A DNA stretch of 64,000 bases from Akebia trifoliata (Eukaryota > Streptophyta > Magnoliopsida > Ranunculales > Lardizabalaceae). This document shows positions 23,471 through 35,370 of the stretch, in pieces. The notes under the pieces were generated by a model. That model searched no databases. It saw only the letters and a program-made list of their open reading frames with translations, and was not told where the DNA came from. The DNA lies in the NCBI GenBank assembly GCA_017979445.1, contig CM030718.1, positions 18,099,021 to 18,163,020 of the forward strand. The letters run 5' to 3'. Position 1 is the first letter of the stretch, and each line of letters opens with the position of its first letter. A program made the position numbers and the translations under genes.

Positions 23471-24299
23471 AACCAAGTCAAGACAAGTCAAATCAAGAAG
23501 AATCCAGAATCAAGGAAATCAAGTAAAGATTGAATCAAGTCAAGATGAATCAAGTCAAGTCAGATCAACTCCAGAAGAATCAAGAATGTTTTAAATTATT
23601 GTAAATTATTTTAGGATAAGTTTCCAGAAAAATCTCTAGTAGGCAACCACCCAAAGGCAGCCGCCCATGTGCTGTTAGAGATGCTTTTCTTACCCAAATA
23701 GTTTCTCTTTTGGAATCCATTATTCAAATTCAGCCAGCTGTCCCATTAAAAAACTCAGCGTCTATCCACTCAAGTCCCAAACTAGTCTCCAATAATTCAA
23801 GCCAGCGTCTATCCATCCAAGTCTCCAATAATTTAAGCCAGCTATCATAACTCTTCCCTTCTCGACAGGACCAACCAAATGAAAATCATCCACCTGTCTC
23901 AAACTATCCGGATTTCAAAATTTTATTTCAAGTCCGTCTTCTTTAAATAGAGGAGAAGACTTCAAGAACAAGCATCTGAAAATATCCAGCTGAAACTTTT
24001 GAAAACCTTCAAAAAAATTCTCAAACCCTTAGATCCACTTCCATCTTTCCTAAGTCCTTATCTTTTGAACAATTACTCAATCTATCCTCATCCAGCTTCT
24101 ATCCTCGGAAATCCAGAAAAGAAACTATTTAGGTAAAATTTTAATTTCTCCAAGCTAGTCTTGTATTTTGTAAACAAGTTTGTTTTGAAATATTATATTC
24201 CAGTTGTGTTTTATTATACCTCGTTATAATTTTAATATAGAAGAAAGATATGAATTGCTTAGATTACATTTTTAGTTAATAAAAAATTATCTTATTCAA
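23471..24299 (+). promoter_or_regulatory. viral intergenic region with candidate promoter
   Basis: It begins with AATCAAGTCAAG-type simple repeats (23480-23580). A ~50-bp near-duplicate follows (GCGTCTATCCA...AAGTC at ~23758 and ~23806), then a TTTAAATAGAGG box at 23942-23953 in the right place for the pregenomic RNA promoter. The sequence after it is a probable leader. I did not find the initiator tRNA-Met primer site (TGGTATCAGAGC) that most caulimovirids have. Confidence 0.5.
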
Positions 24300-24475
24300 G
24301 ACAAAATAAACCTAGAGACGAAGAATATTGGGATAATCACCAAAGGTTAACAGAAGTAAGAGAAGAATTTTTCAAGATATCACAATTAAGATTTGAAGAA
24401 AGGAATCCCTGGATAAAATTTTTATCAGAAGAAGAACGTGTAGGTATTAGATTTTCCTTTTCTTAATTACATAAT
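24300..24475 (+). pseudogene. start of a second viral polyprotein unit, truncated
   Basis: About 50 open codons, rich in Arg and Glu, end at a TAA near 24465. Its place directly after the leader fits the N-terminus of the movement-protein polyprotein, which is missing at the left edge of the copy. If so, the integrated DNA was longer than one genome or circularly permuted. Confidence 0.45.
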
Positions 24476-25544
24476 CTACATAATCAGATCCTGTAAATAA
24501 CGTAAATTAGAAGATGTTTAATCATAAAATCATCATTTATTTAGATAATAAGAATTTCAATTTAAAAAATTAATTATTTTAATTAAAAGATTCAAAATAT
24601 CGATTGACCTAAAATAATTTTATTGACTCATTCGAGAGTTTCAAAATCTCGTCTGAGTCATTTAGTTTGTCTAGCCCGTGTTGCTCACGTGAGACTCATT
24701 GTCCATTCATCTTGGATGAGTTTAAAAATCATATGCATATATTAGAGGGTGGCATTTAGAAATGCACATGTATTACAAAAATTAGGAATTATGTCAAATT
24801 AAAAAATTTTCATAATTAATTTGAAAATTATCTTAAGAAATTTTTTACTGACACATCAAAAAACATTGAGAGCCCTCATATTTTTAGGGGATCGTTAAAT
24901 TTTAAAAAATAATTTTGGGCATTCATCATCTTTCAATTATTATTTATTTATTTTAAGTTTTAACATTTGCAATTTCTCCAGCCTATCCTTTGAAATGATC
25001 CCAATGACTCATGCTGCTCTATCAAATCCAACAACTTCAGCTAATCCATTGACTCTAGTGACTCCATTCACTCTAAGAATATTTTTTTATTCAACATTTA
25101 CTTGATGCAACCTGTGTGCAGGGATAAAGTTTTGAAACTTTGAAATGTACATGTATTACAAAAATTAAAAATCATGACAAAATTAAACTTTTTTCACAAT
25201 TAATTTGAAAGATTATCTTAAGATAAATTTTACTAGCACAGCAAAAACCATTGAGAGCCCTCATATTTTTAAGGGTATCATTAAAAAATTTTAAATAATT
25301 TTGGGCATTCCTCATCTTTCAATTATTATTATTATTATTATTATTATTATTTAAGTTTTAACACTTTTAATTTCTCCAGCCTCTCGCCTGAAATAAAATC
25401 TTGAAAATTTGAAGGGATCTTTTTTTATCTTGACCAAAAACAAAATTATAAGTTGTTAATGAAGAGAGAATAGATGTGTCCAATCCGCCTCGATTTTCAT
25501 AAAGATCATCTTGATTTCTGTGTACGTGCTTCAATTCTGTCTCA
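24476..25544. repeat. AT-rich region with a ~235-bp direct repeat
   Basis: The segment at about 24757-24990 recurs at about 25140-25382. Both copies share CATTGAGAGCCCTCATATTT, TTTTGGGCATTC and a final AATTTCTCCAGCCT. The second copy has a (TTA)n run at 25325-25351. No coding is supported. The region could be a diverged part of the LTR that follows, or a separate element. Confidence 0.7.
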
Positions 25545-26558
25545 TAGAGATTGGTAGGGACTCTCAATTTTTATTGGTAATCGTAGATTATAAAATTACA
25601 TTTAGGATTTTAACGAAATTTTTTTGTGTGTTTCAAAAATATAGAATTCGTTTTGTTATTACAAATTCACTTCAGGACCTTTATATTGATGTATTTAATT
25701 ATATTTGATAACAAATTATACGTAGGTAGGATATTTCACTAGGTTATTTCTGCCAGTTGGGTTTTGTGTATTGTTTAGACCCCATTTTGATATAAGTTTT
25801 GTAAATTTTTAATTTAAATGATAAAAATAAATTTCATAATGTGAAAAATGATTTAATATCGAAAAATGAATGATGTGTTCGAAAAATGTAAAAAATGCAA
25901 GAATCGAAAAAAATTGGAAAATTGGATGAAACGGTAAAATATAAGAATCATACCTGAGAGGTGATATCTGCATTTTATATTGTAATGTTGTATGTAGGTT
26001 GGTGAATGGATATCCAAGGATAATGATATTGATTGCATGTTTATTTACTTCTATAGTGCGATGTGCAGTTTATGTTTATAATTTGTTATTTATTTTAGGC
26101 TGCGTAACCACAATTGCATTGTAGGAAATTGGATATCCATTCTCAACTCTGTAATGTTAATTTCTTATTTATTTTCAAAGAAAATTTCTTATTTATATTC
26201 AAAAAGAAAATAATATATATATATAGCTACATATATAACTATATATATAGCTATTTTGTAAACTGTTAAAGAACTTGTGAATACCTGTAGGGATAGTTTG
26301 TCATATCATCTGGAGTGATATACTATCTTGCGATGTATGATAGGGACAACCAAACTCATATATGGTATGAGACGTGTATGAGAGTAGAGTCACAACTAGA
26401 ATCTAGGTTTATTCCTCTCTATCTTTATCAGTGAACTTATAATGTAAAGGTTGTCGTATATGAATGAGATTGAATATTTGGGAATCAAATGCATATCTGA
26501 TAGACATAAACGAAGATGATTAGTTAGTGACCACTAACAATTTATAGTAGTCTAATGT

Positions 26559-29500
26559 TGTAACACCCCAGATTTTCAACACATATCTCGAGAAAATTAA
26601 ATGGTGAGATTTGGAAGAAAATATCGAAGGAGAGACTTAGAGTAAAATACTCGGATCTTATTATGATTAATTTCAAGAAAAATCGATTTCGCCATTAGAT
26701 TCAAAAGGATCAGAATATATACATTAGCCTGTAAGCAAGTTCGAATTCGAGTTCGGAGAAAAAAGTTATAAAATCCTCGAATTTCGCGTTAAGTGGGACC
26801 CAAAATAGAAAATTTTCGTTAGAGGGAGAATCAAGAAAATTCGACTACACCATTAGAACCACAACGAAAAATTATTTGAAATGGTATATTCGTTTGTCGC
26901 TTTCCAAGTCCGAATAGTTAAGTTACGGTCGAAACTAGAAATAAGGGGAAAATTACAAGTATGCCCCTCAGCTTTATTATAAAAAGGAATCTGATTTCTT
27001 TTATTTCATTCTTTCCTCTTCTTCTCTAAGAAACCCCAAACGACAGCCACTTCTCCACCCTAGGGTTTCGACCTATTGCCATCAAGTTTGTGCGCGAACG
27101 AAGCTGAGTTGAACCTCGACGAGGAAGACAAAGTTGTCGGCCACGTCGAGAGCTACAACTTCACCATCCTTACTTACCCATTCTTGTTCATTTTCTCCAT
27201 CCTCCATCAAAACCAGTCGGGTAGCTCAAGTAAACCTCAACATCTTCCATCCAAGGGCTTCATCGAGTTAGGAGCTAGGTCTATACTTCATTATAGAGGA
27301 GAAGGAGAACGTCATTGTCGGATACTTTGCAAACCCTCGCTCGTTTCGCATCCAAGTCAGCCCAACCTCAACTCTCTAGCCATCCAACCTTGAGTTGTAG
27401 TGCTAGCTTGTATCCTTAGCGTCCACAACCAGGTAAGGAACTTCCAATTCTTATTGGTAGCTTTAGATTTCTGAAATTTGCATTTAGGGATTTTGTTAAA
27501 AATGTGTTGCTTGTTTTAAATCATAGAAATCTTTATTTGAATTGAAATTCATACTAGAAATAAGGATTTGATGTGTTTAATCTATATTTTAAATGTTAAA
27601 TTCATGGGTGGATTGAGGGATTTGAAGAATGGAACAAAGATCCAAAGAAGGGATCGAAAAACCCAAAAATCGCGAGTGAGGTTCAGGCTGTCGGCGGGAA
27701 GGGTCGGTGCCACCGAAAATTTTCTTCTGTCGGCAGGAACCATCGGTTCCACCGACAGAACAAGGTTCTACTGCCGACAGCACTGTTCTGAGTCAGAAAC
27801 AGACTCTGACTCTTGGCCTGACTTCCTCACACCTTATACACTATTTCTCACCCTTTATTTCATTAAAAACATTTAAGTAAATGTCCTCTTTAATTTTTAC
27901 TTTCCATTTACTTTAAGTAAATGTCCTCTTTAATTTTTACTTTCCATTTACTTTAAGTTCTTTAATGAAATTAAGGTTTTACCCCCCATTTCGGAGCAAT
28001 GGGAATGGTTTTAAGATCCAAATCTCAAAGGATCGAAATCCGAATTTTGGTTTCAAGAACAAAATGTAATTTTCGACGTTTTCGATAAGTTTTCAAAATG
28101 TAATAACTTTCGCATAACTTTGAATTAGATTACAAAAACTATATGGTGTCGAATCTCATGATCGAGACTTTCATTTCGAAAAACCCGTTTTCAATTTCGA
28201 GAACTTTAAAAAATGGAGTTTCTGACACTTAGCCAAATTTTCACCAGTTTTCTCTATTTTTAACAGCCTTGGTTCCGAGCATCGCTGGGACTTTGTTTTT
28301 AAATAAACTTTGATGATTTTCAAGGGAAAGGCCAAAAGAATGACTTTGAAATATTGAAAATGGATGGTTGATTTGAAAAGATGAAAAGTGAGAATGTCGA
28401 GAGAATGGGGAAAGGAAATGAACGGTAAAATGTCAGAATCACGCCCGAGGGGTGATGTTTACATTTTACATTGTATGTTGTGTGTAGGTTGGTGAAAGGA
28501 TATCCAGGTTATTAATGAAAGGGTTGCATGTTTATTTCCGATTATGATAGCGCGTGCGCTGAGTACTGTTGTTTATTTTAGGTCGATTGGCCACAGTTGC
28601 ATGGTAGGAACTGGATATCCGTTCTCAACCCTGTTCTGTTAATTTCTCTTTTATTTTAAATGAAAAAACTATATATATATATATACGTAACTATCTTGTG
28701 AGCTGTTAAAGGGTTTGTGAATGCCTGAAGGGATAGTGTGTCACATCATCCGGAGGGGTGCATTATCCTGGGATGTACGGTAGGGACCACCAAACTCATA
28801 CGTGGTATGGGACGCGTATGAGAGTGGAGTCACAACTGGAATCCGGGTCCATTCCTTACTTATCTTTACCAGTGAACGTGTATTGTAAAGGTGGTCGTAT
28901 ACGAGTGGAGTGTCATTTGGGAATCACATGCACGCCTGATAGGCATAGACGAAGATGATTAATCAGTGATCACTAACAATCTAGTAGTAGTCGAACGTTC
29001 TGACACATCGAAAAGAGACCCATTGCTTACGGTCACGTCAAACGGCCAGCCTGAGCCGGATAAATGGTTCCGCAAGCGTGGTAGACACGACCAGCCACAA
29101 AATCAGGAACTACGATGTTACTGGGGAATATCATGTCCTGACTGGGAGCGATCCAGTCGTGAATCCCAACTCTTTAATTCCAATACTCCACCATTTGTAT
29201 TATGTATATGTTGTTATATTTCGAATTACAAACTGAGAAGCATGTCTATTACTTCAATGTTGTCAACATTATTTGCACAAAATGGAAATGTATAATGAGT
29301 ATGGATGATTGATGTTATGTGTAATTTTTACAACTGTTTAGTTGCTCATCCCTGACTATATGTACCAGTTAATCGTATTTTATCTTGTAAAATCTTGCAT
29401 GTATTAAAATGTTCAGTATGCTTTATTCGATCATGCTTAGGAAGGGTTATTAGTAGGAATTGGCTGTGGACTTACTGGGTAACCATTGTTACTCACCCTT

Positions 29501-29958
29501 TCCTTCCTATTTTTTTTAGTTTCAGCACTTGCAGCTATCGAGACAGGCGTAGAGTCAGTAATTGAAGAGTATCTGGTCGATCAGATCGACGATCAGAGTT
29601 TATTGCCTGGTGAGCACTAGGGCCACATACCTTAGTGTTGTCAATGTCATCCAGGATGTATGAATTTTTTAGATTTGAGAGTTTAGGCCTATGTTAGAGT
29701 GAAAGTGTTTTGATAAGCCTGTATATTGATAAATCTTCCGCACTCTGATCTATTTACATGTTAGTTGTAATTAGTCTTCCGCTGTTATTTTCTTGTATCT
29801 ACATTTTTATACAGGTTTTGTTATAAATTGGTTTATCAGGTTTGAGTTCCGTGAAACGCTAACATAAACAGAGGAGACCATGCCGAAATTTCAAGGTGCC
29901 ACCTAGTACCTTGGGATTTGGCCTTGGGATTTGTGTTAGCGTTTGGCGGGGCGCCACA
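26559..29958 (+). repeat. younger Tekay/Del-like LTR (solo), 3.4 kb
   Basis: It starts TGTAACACCCCAGATTTTC, ends GGGGCGCCACA and is flanked by the 5-bp duplication AATGT (26554-26558 and 29959-29963). This marks a complete insertion between those ends. No primer site, gag or pol is inside, so it is a solo LTR left by recombination between two LTRs. The TGTAACACCCC start and multi-kilobase length fit Tekay/Del chromoviruses. The open frame at 27076-27393 lies in the untranslated part and is probably fortuitous. Confidence 0.88.
26978..26987 (+). promoter_or_regulatory. TATA box of the younger Tekay-like LTR
   Basis: TATAAAAAGG lies about 420 bases into the LTR, where U3 should end and the transcript begin. 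Confidence 0.65.
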
Positions 29959-30919
29959 AATGTTCTGACACATCGAAAAGAGATTCATTGCTTATGGTTA
30001 CGTCAAACGTCCAGCTTGAGTTGGATAAATGGTCCCACAAGTATGGTAAACAACGACTAGCTACAAAATCAGGAACTAATACTTTATTATGGAACATCAT
30101 ATCCTGATTGGGAACGATCTAGTCGTGAATCCCAACTCTCTAATTCCACTACTACACCATTGTGTATTATGTATTTATTATCTTATTTTGATATACAAAA
30201 TGAAATGCATATTTAATGTTTTCATTTGTTCAATTAGATTTGTATAAAAAGAAAATGTTATAGTAAGTACTGTTGATTGATGTAATGTAAGTTTTAAAAT
30301 ATTTTTTTGCTCATCTTTAGCTATATGTACCAGTTGTAGTTTATTCTGTAATACTTTGGATATATTAAAATGATTCAATATGGTTATTCGTTCATGTTAA
30401 GAGAGGTTATTGATAAAAATTATTGTTTTCCTACTGGATAACCATTGTTACTCACAATTTTCTTCTTCATTTTTTTAGTTTCAGATTTAAAGCTTGGCAT
30501 GACAAGTATAGAGCACGAGTGAGGATTTTCTGGTAATTCAGGTAGACGACCAGTGTCTTTTTCATAGTAAGCACTTGAGTATACCTAGTGACGTCAGTTT
30601 GCCCAGGTAGTACTATAGATTTTGGGTAGAATATTAGGACTTTTTTAGAGTGAGGAGTTTTTGTATATTCCTGTATATTAATTTCTTCTTTCATACTCTG
30701 ATCTATCATACATTATTAGATGTATATAGGCTTTCGCTATTGTTATATTTTGTATGTATATATGTAGGATATAATGTATACTGTTTATCAGGTGAAACAT
30801 GTATTTAATGCCTTAAAATGCTAACATAAACAGAGGAAACCATGCCAAAATTTCGAGGCATCACCTAGTATCCCGAGATTTGACATAGGGCTTTGTATTA
30901 GTGTTTCGAGGGCGCCACA

Positions 30920-31254
30920 CTCACTTTAGACTAATGTATGCAAATAGCTTTCTTATTCTTATTGAAACCAGTGTACATGTATTCCTTTGGTGTTTTCTTT
31001 GTTTGTTTCTTTTTTGAAGCAATTAGTATTCTATGACGCAAGCACTTAAATGGGCTATCAGTTCAGCACTAGGAGTACTGCAATATCTTGGGTCAATGTT
31101 GGCAAGTTTATCTTGTGGAAACTCTTCCCCTCCCCCCAATTGGGAGTGGGATAAACTAATAATAGTTTTGCTCTTCGATAAAAGAAAAATTGGTTTTCAA
31201 TTATGCACAAAATATTGATTTTAATTACTGAATTAATTTCGAATTTGTTTAATG
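30920..31254. other. intergenic sequence between LTR and CACTA-like end
   Basis: No feature recognised. A short open frame here has no family signal. Confidence 0.4.
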
Positions 31255-31554
31255 AAATAGCATATACCGACGGACTTACCAAGTCTGTCGGTGTTAGATA
31301 TAATGATGGTCAATAAGTCTATCGGTAAATGTGTAAACAACTAATGAAAAATAATTTTTCGCATCAAATTTTTTCCACAAAATAAGGGATATAGGGACGA
31401 TAATTTTATGTGACCGTCACTAAAACAATTACCGACGCATTCAACTCCAACAAGTGTCGACGAAAAACCTAGCCATCAGTATAATATTCTGCAACGACAT
31501 TATGAGCATATAGCGAAGGATCTAACCGTCGGTATAAGTGTTTTTTCTAGTAAT
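31255..31554. mobile_element. CACTA-like element end or derived MITE
   Basis: The motif ACCGACGGA / TCCGTCGGT and variants recur in both orientations (about 31267, 31288, 31318, 31431, 31528). The segment ends ...GTGTTTTTTCTAGTAATG. The reverse, CATTACTAGAAAAAACAC, resembles the CACTA(C/G)TAGAAAAA terminal repeat of plant CACTA elements with one change. The opposite end and a 3-bp duplication were not found, so this is a truncated copy. Confidence 0.6.
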
Positions 31555-31759
31555 GAACCTAAGTCAAAGTCAAGACTATTTAATTCAAAGTTGATCATCA
31601 TCATCAAATTATGCCAGATCGGCCAATTATATCCTATGGTTTAATGAAACCCATCAAGTAAATTCCTTGAGATTCTTACAAAAATTTATGATAGGCCTTA
31701 CGTGGCAAAAAAAATAAAAAACAAAGTACCTTAAGGTTGATTTTAGAAAATTGGCAAGT

Positions 31760-33376
31760 TGTAGACACCCCATTTTCGCACTCATCTGATTAATCAACTT
31801 ATCAACCCAATTGTGATGGTTCCCAATGATGGATGATATTCCAATGTTCTATTTTGTTGTTAGATATGTTTCAGAAATTCAAATGAGGTATCTTAAACAA
31901 ATAAAATTGTAGAAACCATGTTATGATAAGAAAATATGACCCTAAAAACATAGAGATCATCATTTTCAGACAAAAAAAAGTTTTATGATAAAAGTCTCTA
32001 AAAAATGATCAAATTATCAAAATACCCCTAACATCAAAACATCCTTGGATCCCACATCACGCTTAGGGAAACCTTTTTGAACATATAAAATAACAAAGTA
32101 AAACCAAATAAATTGTTTCACCAATTTTCACAAAATTTGACAAAATTACGAAAATGCTCTTCATAAGGTTCACAATCATTTCATACCAAAAAATTCATAA
32201 ATGACACAAACCGATAATCCTATCGAATTTCTTACGAAAAATCATTCAAAAACATTGAAAAACTACTCCTTAACACAAAAGTCCCCTTCGGGGGTAAAAC
32301 GGTAATTTTTCAATTTAAAAATTTAAAATTTTGAAAATTAATAAATAAAATATTAATTATAAAAAATTTAAAATTTCAAAATTATTAAATAAAACATTAA
32401 TTAATGTAAAGTGAAACCTTAATAAAATAAAATTAAAAATTTGAACAAAGAAAATCAATCAATCTAGCCCTTAGGAAAAATTTTAGGTGGTTGCCCACTT
32501 ACTTAAGTGGAGCCTCCTTGATATTTATTAAAGGACGCCTTCATCCGGGGGCTCAAATAATTAAAGATATAATTAGGGGGTTTTCTAAAAAACTTAAAAA
32601 TATATTCTTTCATTGTACGCAAGATTAAAAATCCTAAATTCAAAACCCTAATTTAAAACCCTAATTCAAAAACCCTAATTTAAAACCCTAATTCAAAAAC
32701 CCTATTTAAACTCTAATTAAACATCCTTATCTTATCTAAAAGAAATCAAGCCAAACTTAAAACCTCCCAAAAAAGCTCTATAAAAAGGAGCCTCCACAAT
32801 CTAATTTCGCAGGTTAAGAGAAATCCTAGGAAAAAGAGGTTAGAAACACTCCTCAACTTTTTCAAAATCCTAAATTCGAAATCCCAACTCCCTACCTAAC
32901 ATCCAAACCCCAGTTTTTAGTCAAAAAACACCCAGAAACCCTTTGAAAATACCCAAAAAAAAAAAAAAATACTCAGATCTAGGAGAAAAATACCTCATTT
33001 TGGAGATCAGAAACGGATCTAGTGACGAATAAAAAGTAGAAAAACTCACACGAGACAATTTCTGCCAACTCTGAGGGATCCAATTGTCGCAATTACCTGG
33101 ATAAGTTAGGTTTTTATTTTATTTTTATTTTTTTAGGTCATTTTTAGCAATGTAATAATTTTTGAAAAAAGTAGAGATCGGTGTTTGCTGGATGGGATCA
33201 GTGTCTAACATCTTCCGATCCAGTAACGTGATCCCCGGACCCTTTATTTTCGTAAATTAGTACATTTTTTCGATTTTGAGTCATATTTCGGTTCCTAGAC
33301 CATAATAACTAGGTGGCAACTCCCAACACCCAAAAAAAAAAACGAATCCGTAACCTGCGGATCGATGGCGCTTTCG
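31760..33376 (+). repeat. solo LTR of the Ogre-type family, old copy
   Basis: It begins TGTAGACACCCCATTTTCG and ends GATGGCGCTTTCG (others of the family end in TTTCA). It is flanked by CAAGT at 31755-31759 and 33377-33381. A TATAAAAAGG box is at about 32779. Telomere-like AACCCTAATTTA repeats lie at 32635-32705. No internal sequence follows, so it is a solo LTR. It is the most diverged full-length member of the family in the window. Confidence 0.88.
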
Positions 33377-33381
33377 CAAGT

Positions 33382-34815
33382 CAACTCATAAATTAAAAAA
33401 AATTGATTTCTTCACGCACATAAAAATCGAGTAAACTCGAAAATTTCAAAAAGAATGTTAATGAATCAATTTTAAAAAAAAGTTCGAATTGATCAAATTT
33501 TTTTTTTAAATGTTAATGAAAAATCACTTTTTGCAATTAATGAGTCGAGTCACAAAATTTTATGTAGAAAAATTATTTCATTCAAATCGATTTAGGACAT
33601 CAAAATTTTATGAGTCGACTCGCCTCATTGAAAATCCAATTTGAATGACCTAACCCACAAAATTTCATAAAAATTTTGAACCTCACCTTATAGACTATCA
33701 AAATAGTGAGTTGACTTGCCAAATAATTTTTAAAATACCCTTCATGCACAATTAAAGTCGATGACTCGACTCAAAGTAAAATAAAAAGTGAACATTATAA
33801 AAAATAAGAATAGAGTGACAAAATAAAGAAAAGACAATAGAAAATACAGTAGAACAGTAGGAAGAATGTAGAAAGTGGTGAAACTTCAAAAAAGGGTTTT
33901 GGTTAGATAAATCGAAACAAATAAAAAAATATATATATAAGAATAAAAGATGGAAAGTGAAAAATAATTTTTAAAAAATTAGCAAAATATTAACAACAAT
34001 TGTTAGAGCAACATCGTTATATATAGAAGAAACGGGACGAAAAAAATAGGGCAAAAAAATGATATAAACAAGGTTGGAAAAAATGAAACGATATGAGTAA
34101 AAGAAGCGATATTCGTAAATAAAGCAACATGAGGAAAAAACGAAATTAAAAAAAGAAAAACTATATTAAAAAAATAAAATAATATGAGGAAAATAAGCGA
34201 CATTAGAAAATAAATGATACAAAGAAAAGAAGCAATATTAGGAAATAAATTGATATAACAAAAGAAAGCGATATTAGAACAAAATAGAAAACAAATAGAA
34301 GCGATATTTAGGTAGATAAAAAGATCAAAATAGAGGTTAAATGACAGAATAAAGAAAAAAAGGACGATAAACACCCTAGCCATGGCGAATTTTGTGAAAT
34401 GAGCACAAAAATTGCCACTGGTAATTAAAATCTCATAAAAAAGAGAAGATGATGCTCAAATAATGTGAGAAAATGATAAATGAGAGTTAAGATCTCTGAG
34501 AGGGAGTTTATTTTTAAAAAAAATAGGGCTTTTGAACAATTTGCAACTTAAACCATTGTGAAAGAGCGGAGGTAGTCCCCTTGCATGCATACTATGAACA
34601 ATGAAGCTAGCCACCCAATATCTGCATATTGTTTTGCTGATATGTTGAAAATATATTATAGGTGAGATAATAGCATCGAAATCTAGGAAAGCTTCTCAAT
34701 AAAAAAAAAATCTCCTAGTAAAGAACCAACAGCTACTACTAGTAACCAAGCAATTGTACCAAAAGTACTAAAATAAATTGAATGGCCAATATATTAAACT
34801 CAATATTGTCAGGCA
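33382..34815. other. AT-rich non-coding region with degenerate short repeats
   Basis: From about 34060 to 34330 a loose ~30-bp motif (AAGCGATATTAGAAAATAAA-like) recurs. On the minus strand this gives a Phe/Leu/Ile-rich open frame (34383-34003) which I regard as low-complexity. Around 33540-33780 GAGTCGA-containing phrases recur. No gene is supported. Confidence 0.5.
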
Positions 34816-35370
34816 ATGCAGAAGGACGTAAATAGAGTAATAGTTGTAGTATATGATAAAGACAGGAGCTTGCTTACACCACAACCTCCAATACTCAAAC
34901 ATGAAGTATCAATAGATTTGATCACAAAGAAACCTGTCTTATTCATAAGAGATGTAGCTGATAAGGATTTGGTACCAGAAATCAAATTTTGCATTGTTGG
35001 GAATCAAGAACGTGGGCTTCATGGGTAAAAAATGTCTTGAATCACGAGAACATGAAGAAGAAATTAGAAGAATTTGGTCTCATCTCAACGATAACAAATA
35101 TTTATGAATGATGCGTACTTGAATGAGCCTTTTGTTAACATCATTGATGGAATTATGGAATCCAAACACACACAAATTTATTTTTGTTGGCAATGAATCT
35201 ACTTTCACGGTCGAGGATGTGGAAAGATTAGTGAAGTTACCAATGGGGAAAGAAGTAGCATATATTCCTAAGGATGAACTTGATGATTTTGAACTAGGAA
35301 AGTGGTTGTCGATGAAGGGTATGAGGAAATTAGTCGAAATCACTGCAAATCGTGCAAATTGTATTTAAGC
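34816..35370 (+). pseudogene. plant-mobile-domain-like coding relic
   Basis: Two open pieces (34816-35028 and 35123-35368) lie in different frames. The second contains LMELWNPNTHKFIFVGNEST and FTVEDVERLVKLPMGKE. That resembles the plant mobile domain pattern (W-P-x-T-H-x-F ... T-x-E-D-V-x-x-L-x-x-L-P-x-G). Such domains occur in retained plant genes (MAIN/MAIL-like) and inside transposons. Decayed sequence downstream to ~35540 may be its continuation. Given the setting I favour a transposon-derived relic. The family call rests on pattern memory only. Confidence 0.4.

Larger units (their letters stand above)
10400..24475 (+). mobile_element. endogenous caulimovirid (Florendovirus/Petuvirus-like), decayed, split by a Harbinger element
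   Basis: All caulimovirid modules lie in the usual order on one strand: movement protein, coat region with zinc knuckle, aspartic protease, reverse transcriptase and RNase H. There is no integrase and there are no LTRs, which separates it from gypsy elements. A further reading frame follows RNase H. A TATA-bearing non-coding region comes next, and then a short piece resembling the start of the polyprotein again. Many stops and frame shifts make it non-functional. A polyprotein plus a second downstream frame points to Florendovirus-like rather than Badnavirus-like. The genus is tentative, the family is not. Confidence 0.88.
25545..30919 (+). repeat. old Tekay/Del-like gypsy LTR, interrupted
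   Basis: The two flanks of the younger LTR (25545-26558 and 29959-30919) align with consecutive parts of that LTR: 25550-25700 with 27440-27590, 25930-26553 with 28425-28995, and 29964-30919 with 28999-29958. They form one older copy of the same family. It ends in GGGCGCCACA like the younger copy. The 5' end is missing or unrecognisable and no internal region follows 30919, so it is a truncated solo LTR or an LTR relic. Confidence 0.82.

Noticed and set aside
24140..24300. Search for the initiator tRNA-Met primer site in the pararetrovirus leader
   Set aside because: TGGTATCAGAGC or a near match was not seen; the site may be decayed or outside the retained part.
27076..27393. 105-codon open frame in the younger Tekay-like LTR
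   Set aside because: It lies in the transcribed but untranslated part of an LTR, has no recognised domain, and is not open in the older copy as far as that copy extends.
34003..34383. 126-codon hydrophobic minus-strand frame
   Set aside because: Composition is nearly all Phe, Leu, Ile and Ser from a degenerate AT-rich repeat; I judged it low-complexity rather than a membrane protein.
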